From the NCBI RefSeq assembly GCF_003346815.1, contig NZ_CP031217.1:682001-746000 (forward strand): a stretch of DNA of 64,000 bases, written 5' to 3'. Under the pieces are notes generated by a model. The model was not told the origin of the DNA, searched no databases, and saw nothing but the letters and a program-made list of their open reading frames with translations. The first letter of the stretch is position 1. Every line of letters begins with the position of its first letter. This DNA is from Halarcobacter bivalviorum. Lineage in GTDB: Bacteria; Campylobacterota; Campylobacteria; Campylobacterales; Arcobacteraceae. A program made the translations under genes and the position numbers. Positions 1 through 8,276 of this stretch are shown in pieces.

Positions 1-1
1 T

Positions 2-898
2 CCAGAAACCTTAATGGATAGTGAAGTTTTAAGAGAGCTAAGAAAGCTAACTGATAGAAGAATTAATAATGATAAAAAACTTTTTAAAGAAAAAACAAGT
101 GATGTTAAGAAATTAATAGGTTTTCTTGGAGAATATATAAATAAGTTTTTAGTAAATCATACTTCAACTTATTCTGATATTTCTAAATTGAAAGAGGAGA
201 TTTATTCTCTTGAACTCTCCGAGTCCTCTTTAAAAGATTTAGAACAAATTAAAAGTGATCTAATCTCATCAATTGATAAATTTGAAACTTCTTTAGTAAA
301 AACAGAAAAAAATATAATTAAAAATCAATTAGAATGTAATAATCTTTATGAGCAAATTGAAGAGTTACAACATAATCTTGATAAAGCAGAAGAAGAAAAA
401 TCAATTGATTTTTTAACCAATGTTTTAACAAGAAGAGCCTATGCTGTTGAGATTGAGCGGTTAGAAAATGAATTTAAAATTTATGATTCAAACTATGCTT
501 TAGTTTTTTATGATATTGATCACTTTAAAGAGATAAATGATATGCATGGACATGATTGTGGAGATTCTGTTCTTTCTACTTTTGCACAAATTCTTAAAAA
601 CCTTACTCGTACAGGGGATATAATTGCTAGATATGGGGGAGAAGAGTTTATTTCTATAGTAAATTATAAAAATAAAATGGAAATAAAAAACTATTTAAGA
701 AGAGTAAAAAATATTATTTCAAATAATAGATTTGTATATAATGATATTAAAATCAATGTTAAATTCTCAGCAGGTGTAGCATATAGAAAAAATTATAACT
801 CTTATGAAGAGACAATTAAAAAAGCTGATGAATTATTATATACTGCAAAATCTAAGGGTAGAAATAAAATTATAATAGATAATGGGGAAGAAGTTTAA
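2..898 (+). CDS. Diguanylate cyclase (GGDEF protein), 5' end outside the window
   Basis: The C-terminal half is a GGDEF domain that makes cyclic di-GMP from two GTP. The sequence shows the start motif D-x-L-T-x-x-x-x-R-R, the metal-binding YDIDHFKEIND region and an active-site GGEEF (in RYGGEEF). The N-terminal part before it is a long charged helix, probably a coiled coil. The reading frame is open to the left edge through four codons before the first ATG at 14, so the gene may start upstream and carry another sensory domain. No inhibitory RxxD site is obvious directly before GGEEF. Activity is inferred from the intact motif. Confidence 0.85.
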   Translation, partial: PETLMDSEVLRELRKLTDRRINNDKKLFKEKTSDVKKLIGFLGEYINKFLVNHTSTYSDISKLKEEIYSLELSESSLKDLEQIKSDLISSIDKFETSLVKTEKNIIKNQLECNNLYEQIEELQHNLDKAEEEKSIDFLTNVLTRRAYAVEIERLENEFKIYDSNYALVFYDIDHFKEINDMHGHDCGDSVLSTFAQILKNLTRTGDIIARYGGEEFISIVNYKNKMEIKNYLRRVKNIISNNRFVYNDIKINVKFSAGVAYRKNYNSYEETIKKADELLYTAKSKGRNKIIIDNGEEV

Positions 899-944
899 AC
901 GAAGTAAAAAGGCTTTTGTTCGCGTTAAAAACCTCTCTCTTCGT
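898..944 (+). terminator. Long interrupted hairpin after the GGDEF gene
   Basis: ACGAAG at 899-904 pairs with CTTCGT at 939-944. Inside it an AGG/TTTT segment can pair with AAAA/CCT around the loop GTTCGCGTT. It begins right after the GGDEF stop codon. There is no clear U-run behind it, so it is either a weak terminator or a structured 3' end. Confidence 0.4.
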
Positions 945-1041
945 ATTATGGTATTATCATAGCACTTTTTTAGTAAAAAGTCATCTTTTTTACAAAAAAA
1001 TTTAATTATAAGAACAAATTTATTCAAAAGAAGTTTTTTTG

Positions 1042-1047
1042 TACAAT
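1042..1047 (+). promoter_or_regulatory. -10 box (TACAAT) for the UDG-like gene
   Basis: TACAAT lies five bases before the ATG at 1053. A transcript starting the usual 6-8 bases after the box would begin at or next to that ATG, and no purine-rich ribosome-binding site sits between them. This suggests a leaderless mRNA. Confidence 0.4.
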
Positions 1048-1052
1048 TGCGT

Positions 1053-1718
1053 ATGACAAAAGTAATTAAAAATAGAATTTTATCTCAGTTACATTTTTTA
1101 AAATCAATCGGATATGAATATCATGAAAGTGTAAAAGCTTTTAATAAAGAGATTGTAGAAGACTCTTTACCTAATGATATTAATAGTTTAGAACAAATTG
1201 TAAACAATTGTTACTTATGTGAATTATCAAAATCAAGAAAAAATGTTTTATTCTCTTATGGAAATACAGTAGCAGATATTATGTTTTTAATTGATGAGCC
1301 AACTACAAGTGAAGATGAATTGAACTCTTTTTATGTTGGAAAAGCAGGAGAACAGTTAGCAAAAATGATTGAAAATGTATTGCCTTTAAAAAAAGAGGAT
1401 GTATATATAACAAGTTTAGTTAAGTGTAAAAGCTATAATGGATTTGAATCAACACACTTTAATAGTTGTAGTTCTTATTTATATAAGCAGATTGATTTAG
1501 TAAAACCTAAATTAATAGTTACACTAGGAGATAAAGCTTATCAGTTTCTTTGTAAAGATAAAACACCTTTTTATCAGATACGAGGTAAGTTAATGAATTT
1601 TAAAAATTACGATGTATTACCAACATATAGCCCTGGTTTTCTTTTAAGAAATCCATCTTTTAAAAAAGAGGCTTTTTTAGATATGTTGAAGATTAAATCG
1701 ATTTTGGAGTCAAATTGA
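1053..1718 (+). CDS. Uracil-DNA glycosylase family 4-like Fe-S protein (degenerate active site)
   Basis: It has the fold signature of family 4 (Fe-S) uracil-DNA glycosylases. Four cysteines suit a 4Fe-4S cluster: C53 and C56 (CYLC) plus C125 and C139. YVGKAGEQLAKMI matches the family's FVGxAGxxL segment. The usual motif 1 (GExPGxxE) reads IDEPTTSEDE, and the usual HPxxLLR motif reads SPGFLLR, so the catalytic-region His is Ser. Uracil excision is therefore doubtful and a modified DNA-binding or repair role is possible. ATG 1053 was preferred to an in-frame TTG at 1047, which falls inside the -10 box. It overlaps the next gene by four bases. Confidence 0.75.
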   Translation: MTKVIKNRILSQLHFLKSIGYEYHESVKAFNKEIVEDSLPNDINSLEQIVNNCYLCELSKSRKNVLFSYGNTVADIMFLIDEPTTSEDELNSFYVGKAGEQLAKMIENVLPLKKEDVYITSLVKCKSYNGFESTHFNSCSSYLYKQIDLVKPKLIVTLGDKAYQFLCKDKTPFYQIRGKLMNFKNYDVLPTYSPGFLLRNPSFKKEAFLDMLKIKSILESN

Positions 1719-2908
1719 AAAATATAATTTTAATAGCATTACTTGGTTTTTTAATTGTAGGTTGTGCCCCAAAGGGTAAAGTAACTACGTCTCAAAAACA
1801 AGATGTTTATCAACCAACTTATGAAAAGCCTTCAGAAATAGAAGAAGATGCAGTAGTTCAAATACCTGTAGTTCCCGATGAAAAAGGAGCAAATAAAATT
1901 GCAGTATTATACCCTTCTAAAGTAGTAGGAAAATATGCAAAATCAACGGTAAATGCCATAATTGCATATTTAATTTATAATAATAAAGAGTTTGAAGTAA
2001 TATCTTTTGATAGTTATGATGAAGAGAGCTTAAATATCTTAAGTCAAATTAAAAAAATTGAAGAGCAAGACTTTAAAAAAGTGATTGCACTATTTACACA
2101 AAAAGGTTATGAAACTCTAAATAGAACTCATGCTTTACATTTTGCAAAAGTATATTTTCCTTTAATAAATAAAAATGAGGTATCTCTTCCAAAAGATAAC
2201 TTTGTATTTGGTGGAATTTCATATGAAAAGCAAGTTAAATTATTAAAAACTTTATCAAGTGAAAACAGTACAATGTTTTATGTTCCTTCATATTTAGGAA
2301 ATAAATTAAAAGCACTATATGATACTGAATTTGCTGATACAAATCCTATAACAAAAGTGATACAAATTAATAACAATAAGTATCAATATATCATGAATGA
2401 TGAGAGAATTGTATATAATACAGTTTTATTAAATACACCTATTATTAAAACTTCAATTATTATGTCTCAATTAACAGCTTATGAGGTAGACCCAATTAGA
2501 ATTTTATCTACACAATTAAACTATAATCCTTTATTAGTGAAATTAACTCAGCCAAGAGATAGAGCAAATTTCTTTGTAGTAAGTTCTATAGGAAAAGTTG
2601 ATAGTTTTATTGAAGAGTATGCTGATTTATTAGGTGCTGATATTACTTATAATTGGGTAGATTATTCATCTTTAGTTGGTACAGAATACTTAATGAATTT
2701 AGATACAGATGAAAACAAAAAAATTATAGAAACAGAGATTGAAGATAATCAAGTTCAATATGAACCTAAGTTATTTAGAGGTACTTCTTATGGCTTTAAG
2801 CAAGTATTAGATGTGGATGCTGCATTAGAAGATACATATAACACAATGCTTAAAAGAGAAGAAGAAAAAAAGGCAAAAAAAGAGCAAGAAGCTCTAAAAA
2901 ATCAATAA
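1715..2908 (+). CDS. Outer-membrane or periplasmic lipoprotein, PBP-activator-like
   Basis: It starts with a lipoprotein signal peptide whose lipobox is IVGCA, with the lipidated Cys near residue 17. The mature part begins with a low-complexity Pro/Glu linker, then a segment starting NKIAVLYPS that looks like a type I periplasmic-binding fold, as in LppC/LpoA-type penicillin-binding-protein activators. The C-terminus is a Lys/Glu-rich helix. TTG start 1715 overlaps the upstream stop codon (TTGA) and has GGAG seven bases before it. A role in cell-wall synthesis is an inference from fold resemblance only; the protein could also bind a small ligand. Confidence 0.65.
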   Translation: MKNIILIALLGFLIVGCAPKGKVTTSQKQDVYQPTYEKPSEIEEDAVVQIPVVPDEKGANKIAVLYPSKVVGKYAKSTVNAIIAYLIYNNKEFEVISFDSYDEESLNILSQIKKIEEQDFKKVIALFTQKGYETLNRTHALHFAKVYFPLINKNEVSLPKDNFVFGGISYEKQVKLLKTLSSENSTMFYVPSYLGNKLKALYDTEFADTNPITKVIQINNNKYQYIMNDERIVYNTVLLNTPIIKTSIIMSQLTAYEVDPIRILSTQLNYNPLLVKLTQPRDRANFFVVSSIGKVDSFIEEYADLLGADITYNWVDYSSLVGTEYLMNLDTDENKKIIETEIEDNQVQYEPKLFRGTSYGFKQVLDVDAALEDTYNTMLKREEEKKAKKEQEALKNQ

Positions 2909-2932
2909 TAAAAAGATTAAGAAATCTTTAGA

Positions 2933-2938
2933 TATAAT
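2933..2938 (+). promoter_or_regulatory. -10 box (TATAAT) upstream of aspS
   Basis: TATAAT lies about 30 bases before the TTG start of aspS. A small hairpin (AAAGATT at 2912-2918 with AATCTTT at 2923-2929) sits just before it and could separate this promoter from the upstream lipoprotein transcript. Confidence 0.5.
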
Positions 2939-2967
2939 CGCGAATATTTATAGAAATGGAGTAAGAA

Positions 2968-4719
2968 TTGAGAACGCACTATTGTACAGAAGTAACTGAA
3001 AAAAACATCGGTGAAAAAGTTACTGTTGCTGGTTGGGTTAACAGTAGAAGAGATCACGGTGGAATTATATTTATTGACTTAAGAGATAAGGGTGGATTAG
3101 TTCAACTAGTAGCTGACCCTGCACATAACGAAGCTGCATTAAAAACAGCAGAAGATGTAAGAGATGAGTTTGTTTTAATTGCAACTGGTACTGTAAGAGC
3201 AAGAGGGGAAGGACTAGAAAACCCAAATTTAGTTACTGGTAAAATTGAAATCATTTTAGATGAACTAGTAATTGAAAACAGATCTAAGCCTATGCCATTT
3301 GATTTAAATGATGAAAAAGTAAATGATGAAATCAAATTAAGAAATAGATTTTTAGAGTTAAGATCTAAAAAAATGTTTGATATTTTCAAATTAAGATCTA
3401 AAGCAACTATCCAAGTAAGAAATACTTTAGATGAATTAGGTTTCTTAGATGTTGAAACTCCAATCTTAACTAAATCTACTCCAGAAGGTGCTAGAGATTA
3501 TCTTGTTCCAAGTAGAGTTCATCCAGGTGAATTTTATGCCCTTCCTCAATCACCACAACTATTCAAACAACTATTAATGGTATCTGGATTTGATAAATAT
3601 TTCCAAATTGCTAAATGTTTTAGAGATGAAGATTTAAGAGCAGATAGACAACCAGAATTTACTCAAATCGATGTTGAAATGTCTTTTTGTAATCAAGAAG
3701 ATGTAATCAAAGTTGCAGAAAGATTAATCTATGATGTATTTACTGCTTGTGGTAAAACAGTTCCTCAAACTTTCCCTAGAATTAAATATTTTGATGCAAT
3801 GGAAAAATATGGTTCTGATAAACCAGATATGAGATTTGATATGGCAATGGTAGATGTTATTGATATTTTTGCTAACTCTACAAATGAAATTTTTGCTGAT
3901 ATTGCTAAAGATACAAAAAACAACAGAATCAAAGCTTTAAGATGTCCAAATGGAGATAATATTTTCTCAAAAAGACAAATGAAAGGTTTTGAAGATTATG
4001 TAAGAAAATTTGGAGCTAAAGGTCTTGGTTACTTCCAAATGAAAGAAGATGGATTAAAAGGTCCTTTAACAAAATTCTTCTCAGAAGCTGATTTAGAAGC
4101 AATTGTAAAATCAACTGAATTAGAAGTAGGTGATGTTGTATTCTTTGGAGCTGGAGATAAGAAAACTGTATGGGATTATATGGGAAGATTTAGACTTTAT
4201 CTTGCAGAGCAAATGGAAATTATTCCTGCTGATACTTATGAGTTCATTTGGGTTGTTGACTTCCCAATGTTTGAAGTTGAAGAAGGAAAAATGAAAGCTC
4301 TTCACCACCCATTTACAATGCCAAAATCTTTAGAAGATACAACAGATCTAGAAGCTATTGAATCAATTGCTTATGATATTGTGTTAAATGGTACAGAACT
4401 AGGTGGAGGAAGTATCAGAATTCATAAAGAAGAGATTCAAGCTAAAGTATTTGAACTTATGGGAATTTCAAAAGAGGAACAAAGAGAAAAATTTGGATTC
4501 TTACTTGATGCTTTACAATATGGTGCTCCATCTCATGGTGGATTTGCTATGGGTCTTGATAGAATGGTTATGCTACTTGCAGGAACTGATTCTATTAGAG
4601 ATGTTATTGCATTCCCTAAAACTCAAAAAGCTCAGTGTTTAATGACTCAAGCTCCATCTGAAGTTGATACTGAACAATTAAAAGAATTAAGTCTTAGAAT
4701 CAGAAAGACTGAGGTTTAA
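2968..4719 (+). CDS. aspS: Aspartyl-tRNA synthetase
   Basis: This class II synthetase charges tRNA-Asp, and in organisms lacking AsnRS also tRNA-Asn. The N-terminal OB-fold anticodon domain ([19 protein letters not shown]) is followed by the catalytic domain with motif 2 ([18 protein letters not shown]), the bacterial insertion domain and motif 3 ([13 protein letters not shown]). The length of 583 residues is usual for bacterial AspRS. The start is TTG 2968, with GGAG at 2958-2961. Whether it is discriminating cannot be decided here. The ZnuA-like gene follows after 16 bases and is probably cotranscribed. Confidence 0.98.
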   Translation: MRTHYCTEVTEKNIGEKVTVAGWVNSRRDHGGIIFIDLRDKGGLVQLVADPAHNEAALKTAEDVRDEFVLIATGTVRARGEGLENPNLVTGKIEIILDELVIENRSKPMPFDLNDEKVNDEIKLRNRFLELRSKKMFDIFKLRSKATIQVRNTLDELGFLDVETPILTKSTPEGARDYLVPSRVHPGEFYALPQSPQLFKQLLMVSGFDKYFQIAKCFRDEDLRADRQPEFTQIDVEMSFCNQEDVIKVAERLIYDVFTACGKTVPQTFPRIKYFDAMEKYGSDKPDMRFDMAMVDVIDIFANSTNEIFADIAKDTKNNRIKALRCPNGDNIFSKRQMKGFEDYVRKFGAKGLGYFQMKEDGLKGPLTKFFSEADLEAIVKSTELEVGDVVFFGAGDKKTVWDYMGRFRLYLAEQMEIIPADTYEFIWVVDFPMFEVEEGKMKALHHPFTMPKSLEDTTDLEAIESIAYDIVLNGTELGGGSIRIHKEEIQAKVFELMGISKEEQREKFGFLLDALQYGAPSHGGFAMGLDRMVMLLAGTDSIRDVIAFPKTQKAQCLMTQAPSEVDTEQLKELSLRIRKTEV

Positions 4720-4735
4720 TTTTAAAGGCAACAAT

Positions 4736-5542
4736 ATGATTAAATATATATTCGTATTGTTGTCACTATTCTCTTTTTTAAATGCAAAAATAAGCATTGT
4801 CGTTACTTTTCCTGTACATAAAAAATTTATTGAAAAAATTTCAAGAGATGATTTTTTTATTAAAGTTATAGAAACAGGAAATACTAAATTCTCTGACCAA
4901 AGTAATCTTTTCAAAAATGAAATCTATTATAGTGATGTTTTTTTAACTTTAGGGTTAGAAGAGGATAAAAAATATATTGAACTTTTTAAAAAGAAAAATA
5001 GATATATGAAAGTTATTGATATTTCAGAGGGAATAAAAAAAGATATAGTAAATGGAAAAGTAAATCATTATATCTGGACAGACCCTTTATTAGTACGAGA
5101 ACTAATGACAAATCTTTTTAATACTCTTAGTTCTTTACAATCTTATAGAAAAGAGTTTTACGAAGAAAAATATAAAGAGTATTTATTAGAGTTAGATCAA
5201 TTCTTTTTAGATTTAAAAAAGAAATTTGATAGAAATGAGTTCTATAATATTTATGTGTATGAGCCTTATTGGCACTATATTGCAAAGAGATATAGACTTA
5301 ATTTATATTATAAAGAAAATAGGTTTACAGAATTAAATGAAGTCTCAGACCTTATTGAATATTCTGATAAACACCATATTGAAAAACTACTTATAAAAGA
5401 GGGTAGTTCTTATGAATTAGCCCAATCTTTAGCTTCAAATATTAACGCAGATATTGTTGAACACGATATCACTAAATATAATTGGAAAGTGAATCTTCAA
5501 GCCCTTGCTAGAAAATTAGCAAGATACAAAAAAAATCTATAA
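4736..5542 (+). CDS. ZnuA-like metal-binding protein (orphan, reduced ligand set)
   Basis: This 268-residue protein has an N-terminal signal peptide ending at about LNA and the layout of cluster A-I Zn/Mn substrate-binding proteins. NHYIWTDP matches the family's PHxWLDP ligand motif, and YEPYWHYIAKRYRL matches HxxFxYxxxRYGL. The first ligand region usually holds a His (HxYEP) and here reads NTKFSDQSN, so the site is altered. No His-rich acidic loop is seen. No metal permease or ATPase gene lies nearby, which is odd for this family. It may scavenge or buffer a metal, or work with a transporter encoded elsewhere. It follows aspS by 16 bases with AAAGG as ribosome-binding site. Confidence 0.75.
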   Translation: MIKYIFVLLSLFSFLNAKISIVVTFPVHKKFIEKISRDDFFIKVIETGNTKFSDQSNLFKNEIYYSDVFLTLGLEEDKKYIELFKKKNRYMKVIDISEGIKKDIVNGKVNHYIWTDPLLVRELMTNLFNTLSSLQSYRKEFYEEKYKEYLLELDQFFLDLKKKFDRNEFYNIYVYEPYWHYIAKRYRLNLYYKENRFTELNEVSDLIEYSDKHHIEKLLIKEGSSYELAQSLASNINADIVEHDITKYNWKVNLQALARKLARYKKNL

Positions 5543-5626
5543 TTGAATATTTAATAAACAACTTGTATAAAAAAACTGCTTAATTTTTAGTGTAACATAT
5601 TCCTATAACTATTTAGGAGTACTAAA

Positions 5627-8200
5627 ATGTCAAAGAGTTTAGTGGACTACAAAGGTATAAAAGTAAATAAAGAACTTTATCCAATAATCAAACATATTGA
5701 GGATGTGGATAAATATAGAGAAGAGTTAGGAAGGTTAAGCTCTTCTTGGGATATTTTTGCCCTTTTAGGACAATTAGGGGATATAAATATTGATATTGGA
5801 AAAACAAAAGAGAACTTCTTAAATCTTACTACTACTTTATTAAATCACTTAAGTGAAGAGACTGTAAAAAAAGTAACCACTGAAATGAAATTTAAAGCAC
5901 AAGTTGCAATTGATATTGTGATTAGAAATCTTTTTGAAAGAACGGCAGATATTGGCTTTTTAGCAACTGATGATGATATTAGAGAGTTTTTACAAAACTT
6001 TGTGTCAAGATATAATAGTGATAGTGTTGAGTTAAAAGAGCAGATACAAAAAAGATTTTTAGAGTATGTACAAAAGTACTCTGTATATTATGACATTGTT
6101 CTTGCTGATACAAAAGGAAAAGTTGTAGCAAGGCTTGATAATAATATAAAAGTTGATTGGTTAGATAAAGAGTTTACTCAAAAAATAATAACTTCAAATG
6201 AGGAGTATGTAGAGAGTTTTCAATACCATGATTTTATTCCCCATAAAAAGAAATCTTTAGTTTACTCTTATAAGGTAACTCAAACAAATGATTCTGATTC
6301 TGAAGTACTTGGTGTTCTTTGTTTGTGTTTTAGATTTAGAGATGAGATGGAAGGTATTTTTAATAATTTAGTTGAAAAAAGAAATAAAGAGGCTTTAACT
6401 ATTTTAGATGAAGAGGGTTATGTAATTGCTTCTAGTGATAAAGACTATATTCCTTTAGAATCAAAGCTTGAACTTGTACTAGATGAAGATTTTAAAATTG
6501 TCTCTTTTTGTGGAAGAGATTATATTGCAAAAACTTGTTTAACAAATGGTTATCAAGGTTTTAACGGTCTTAAATGGTATGGACATATTATGATTCCTTT
6601 AGAGTATGCTTTTTTAAGTAATCAAAATAATGAGTTTAAAATTGATGAAGCCATTATAAACTCAATGATGGAAAATGAACAACACTTCTCAAAAGAGTTA
6701 AAAGAGGTTTTTAATAAGAGTAAAACTATTCAAGAAAATCTTGGACGAGTAATTTGGAATGGGAATGTTTCTCAAAGTAAACTAAACTCTTCAAATAGAG
6801 AGTTCTCCAAATCACTTTTAAGTGAGATAGGAGTTACAGGAATAAAAGCAAACTCTTCTTTAAGTAATTTAAATCAAACAATTATTAGTTCAATTCTAAA
6901 AGATAGTGAGTTTCTATCTTCTCTTGCAATAGATATTATGGATAGAAATCTTTATGAAAGAGCAAATGATTGTAGATGGTGGGCTTTAACTTCATATTTT
7001 AGAAAAGCCTTTGATGAGAAAGAGTCATTACTTTATAAAGAAGAGGAAATTTCTGCAATTTTAAAATATATAAATGATTTATATACAGTTTATACAAATA
7101 TTTTAGTTTTTGATACAGAAGGTAAAATAATTGCTGTTTCAAATGAAAATGAAAAGTTTTTAGTGGGTAAATATCTCTCTCAAGAGTGGGTAGGGCAAAC
7201 TTTAAAACTAGAAGATACTTCTAAATATTGTGTATCAAAATTTGAAAAAACAAATCTTTATTCAAATGAGGCTACTTATGTTTATTGTGCGGCAATTAGG
7301 TCTTTTGAAAATGCAGATAAAATTAATGGTGGAATAGCTGTTGTTTTTGATTCTACACCTCAATTTGAAGCTATGTTACAAGATAGTTTACCAAAAGGAA
7401 ATGAGAGCGTTTTTGCTCTTTTTACAACAAGGGATAAAAAGGTAATCTCTTCTACAAATAAAGAGATTGAAATCAACTCTATAATTGAACTTGATGATAA
7501 GTTTTTCCAGTTAAAAAATGCAGAACAAAAAAGTGAAGTAGTTGAAATAAATAATAAATATTATGCTTTAGGTGTACGATGTTCGCAAGGATATAGAGAG
7601 TATAAAAGTGCAACAGATGATTATGTAAATGATGTTTTCTGTTTAGTCTTTAATTATATAGGAGAAAAAGCTTTTGATGAAAGAAAATATGAAAATAAAT
7701 CAAAGTTTTTAAATAGTGGTTCTAAAAAAATATTTACAGATTCTTGTGTTGAATTAGCAACTTTTCACTTAGGAAATAAATTTCTTGCAGTTGAAGCAAA
7801 AAATGTTATAGAATCAATCTCTATTGATAAGTTAGAGGTTTCAATAGATATGGATAAAACTAATCCTTTTAAAGGAATGGTTTTGTATAAAGATAATCTA
7901 ATTTCTGTACTTGATATAAGAAGCTTTATTAAAGAAGATATAAAAGATGAAGAGTTAAATACTATTATTCTTTTTGAGTATGATAAGGATAATAAAGAGC
8001 ATTGTATTGGTATTTTAGTCTCTTCTTTACAGAGTGTTTCTGTTGTGGAAAAAGACTCAATTCAACAAATCCAAAGTCATTTTTTAGGAGCAGGAACTCT
8101 AATTGAGAGTTTAGCTGATATTAGTGATTATGAAGAATCACAAGTTGCAATGATACTTGATATTAAAAAGATAGATGATAATTTAACAAAGAAACTCTAA
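5627..8200 (+). CDS. Soluble tandem Cache-like sensor with C-terminal CheW domain
   Basis: This 857-residue protein has no signal peptide and no membrane segment. Two related sensor modules can be seen. Each has a helix with the shared pattern D-I-x-x-R-N-L-x-E-R-x-x-D (about residues 95 and 435), followed by alternating strands like those of a double Cache domain (DIVLADTKGKVVAR; NILVFDTEGKIIAV). The last ~150 residues (from about 705) resemble CheW: VELATFHLGNKFLAVEAKNVIE and NLISVLDIRSF. CheW couples chemoreceptors to the kinase CheA. The inferred role is a cytosolic ligand sensor that joins a chemoreceptor array. It has its own start with AGGAG and no chemotaxis gene beside it. Confidence 0.75.
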   Translation: MSKSLVDYKGIKVNKELYPIIKHIEDVDKYREELGRLSSSWDIFALLGQLGDINIDIGKTKENFLNLTTTLLNHLSEETVKKVTTEMKFKAQVAIDIVIRNLFERTADIGFLATDDDIREFLQNFVSRYNSDSVELKEQIQKRFLEYVQKYSVYYDIVLADTKGKVVARLDNNIKVDWLDKEFTQKIITSNEEYVESFQYHDFIPHKKKSLVYSYKVTQTNDSDSEVLGVLCLCFRFRDEMEGIFNNLVEKRNKEALTILDEEGYVIASSDKDYIPLESKLELVLDEDFKIVSFCGRDYIAKTCLTNGYQGFNGLKWYGHIMIPLEYAFLSNQNNEFKIDEAIINSMMENEQHFSKELKEVFNKSKTIQENLGRVIWNGNVSQSKLNSSNREFSKSLLSEIGVTGIKANSSLSNLNQTIISSILKDSEFLSSLAIDIMDRNLYERANDCRWWALTSYFRKAFDEKESLLYKEEEISAILKYINDLYTVYTNILVFDTEGKIIAVSNENEKFLVGKYLSQEWVGQTLKLEDTSKYCVSKFEKTNLYSNEATYVYCAAIRSFENADKINGGIAVVFDSTPQFEAMLQDSLPKGNESVFALFTTRDKKVISSTNKEIEINSIIELDDKFFQLKNAEQKSEVVEINNKYYALGVRCSQGYREYKSATDDYVNDVFCLVFNYIGEKAFDERKYENKSKFLNSGSKKIFTDSCVELATFHLGNKFLAVEAKNVIESISIDKLEVSIDMDKTNPFKGMVLYKDNLISVLDIRSFIKEDIKDEELNTIILFEYDKDNKEHCIGILVSSLQSVSVVEKDSIQQIQSHFLGAGTLIESLADISDYEESQVAMILDIKKIDDNLTKKL

Positions 8201-8276
8201 CTAGTTAGAAATTTATATATTAGGTTAAAACATCTTTTGGCACAATACGAAAAATTAATAAGAAAGTATAATTTTA

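Noticed and set aside
836-1027. Minus-strand frame over the GGDEF end and the following hairpin
   Set aside because: It runs antisense across the hairpin at 898-944, has no ribosome-binding site and gives a Phe/Lys-rich product typical of random AT-rich sequence.
4403-4642. Second frame inside aspS
   Set aside because: It lies fully within conserved AspRS motif sequence in another frame and shows no start signal. The aspS frame itself is intact, so it is not a frameshift sign.
8196-8209. Palindrome TCTAACTAGTTAGA at the end of the CheW-type gene
   Set aside because: It is a short stem without loop or U-run, so it is not called a terminator.
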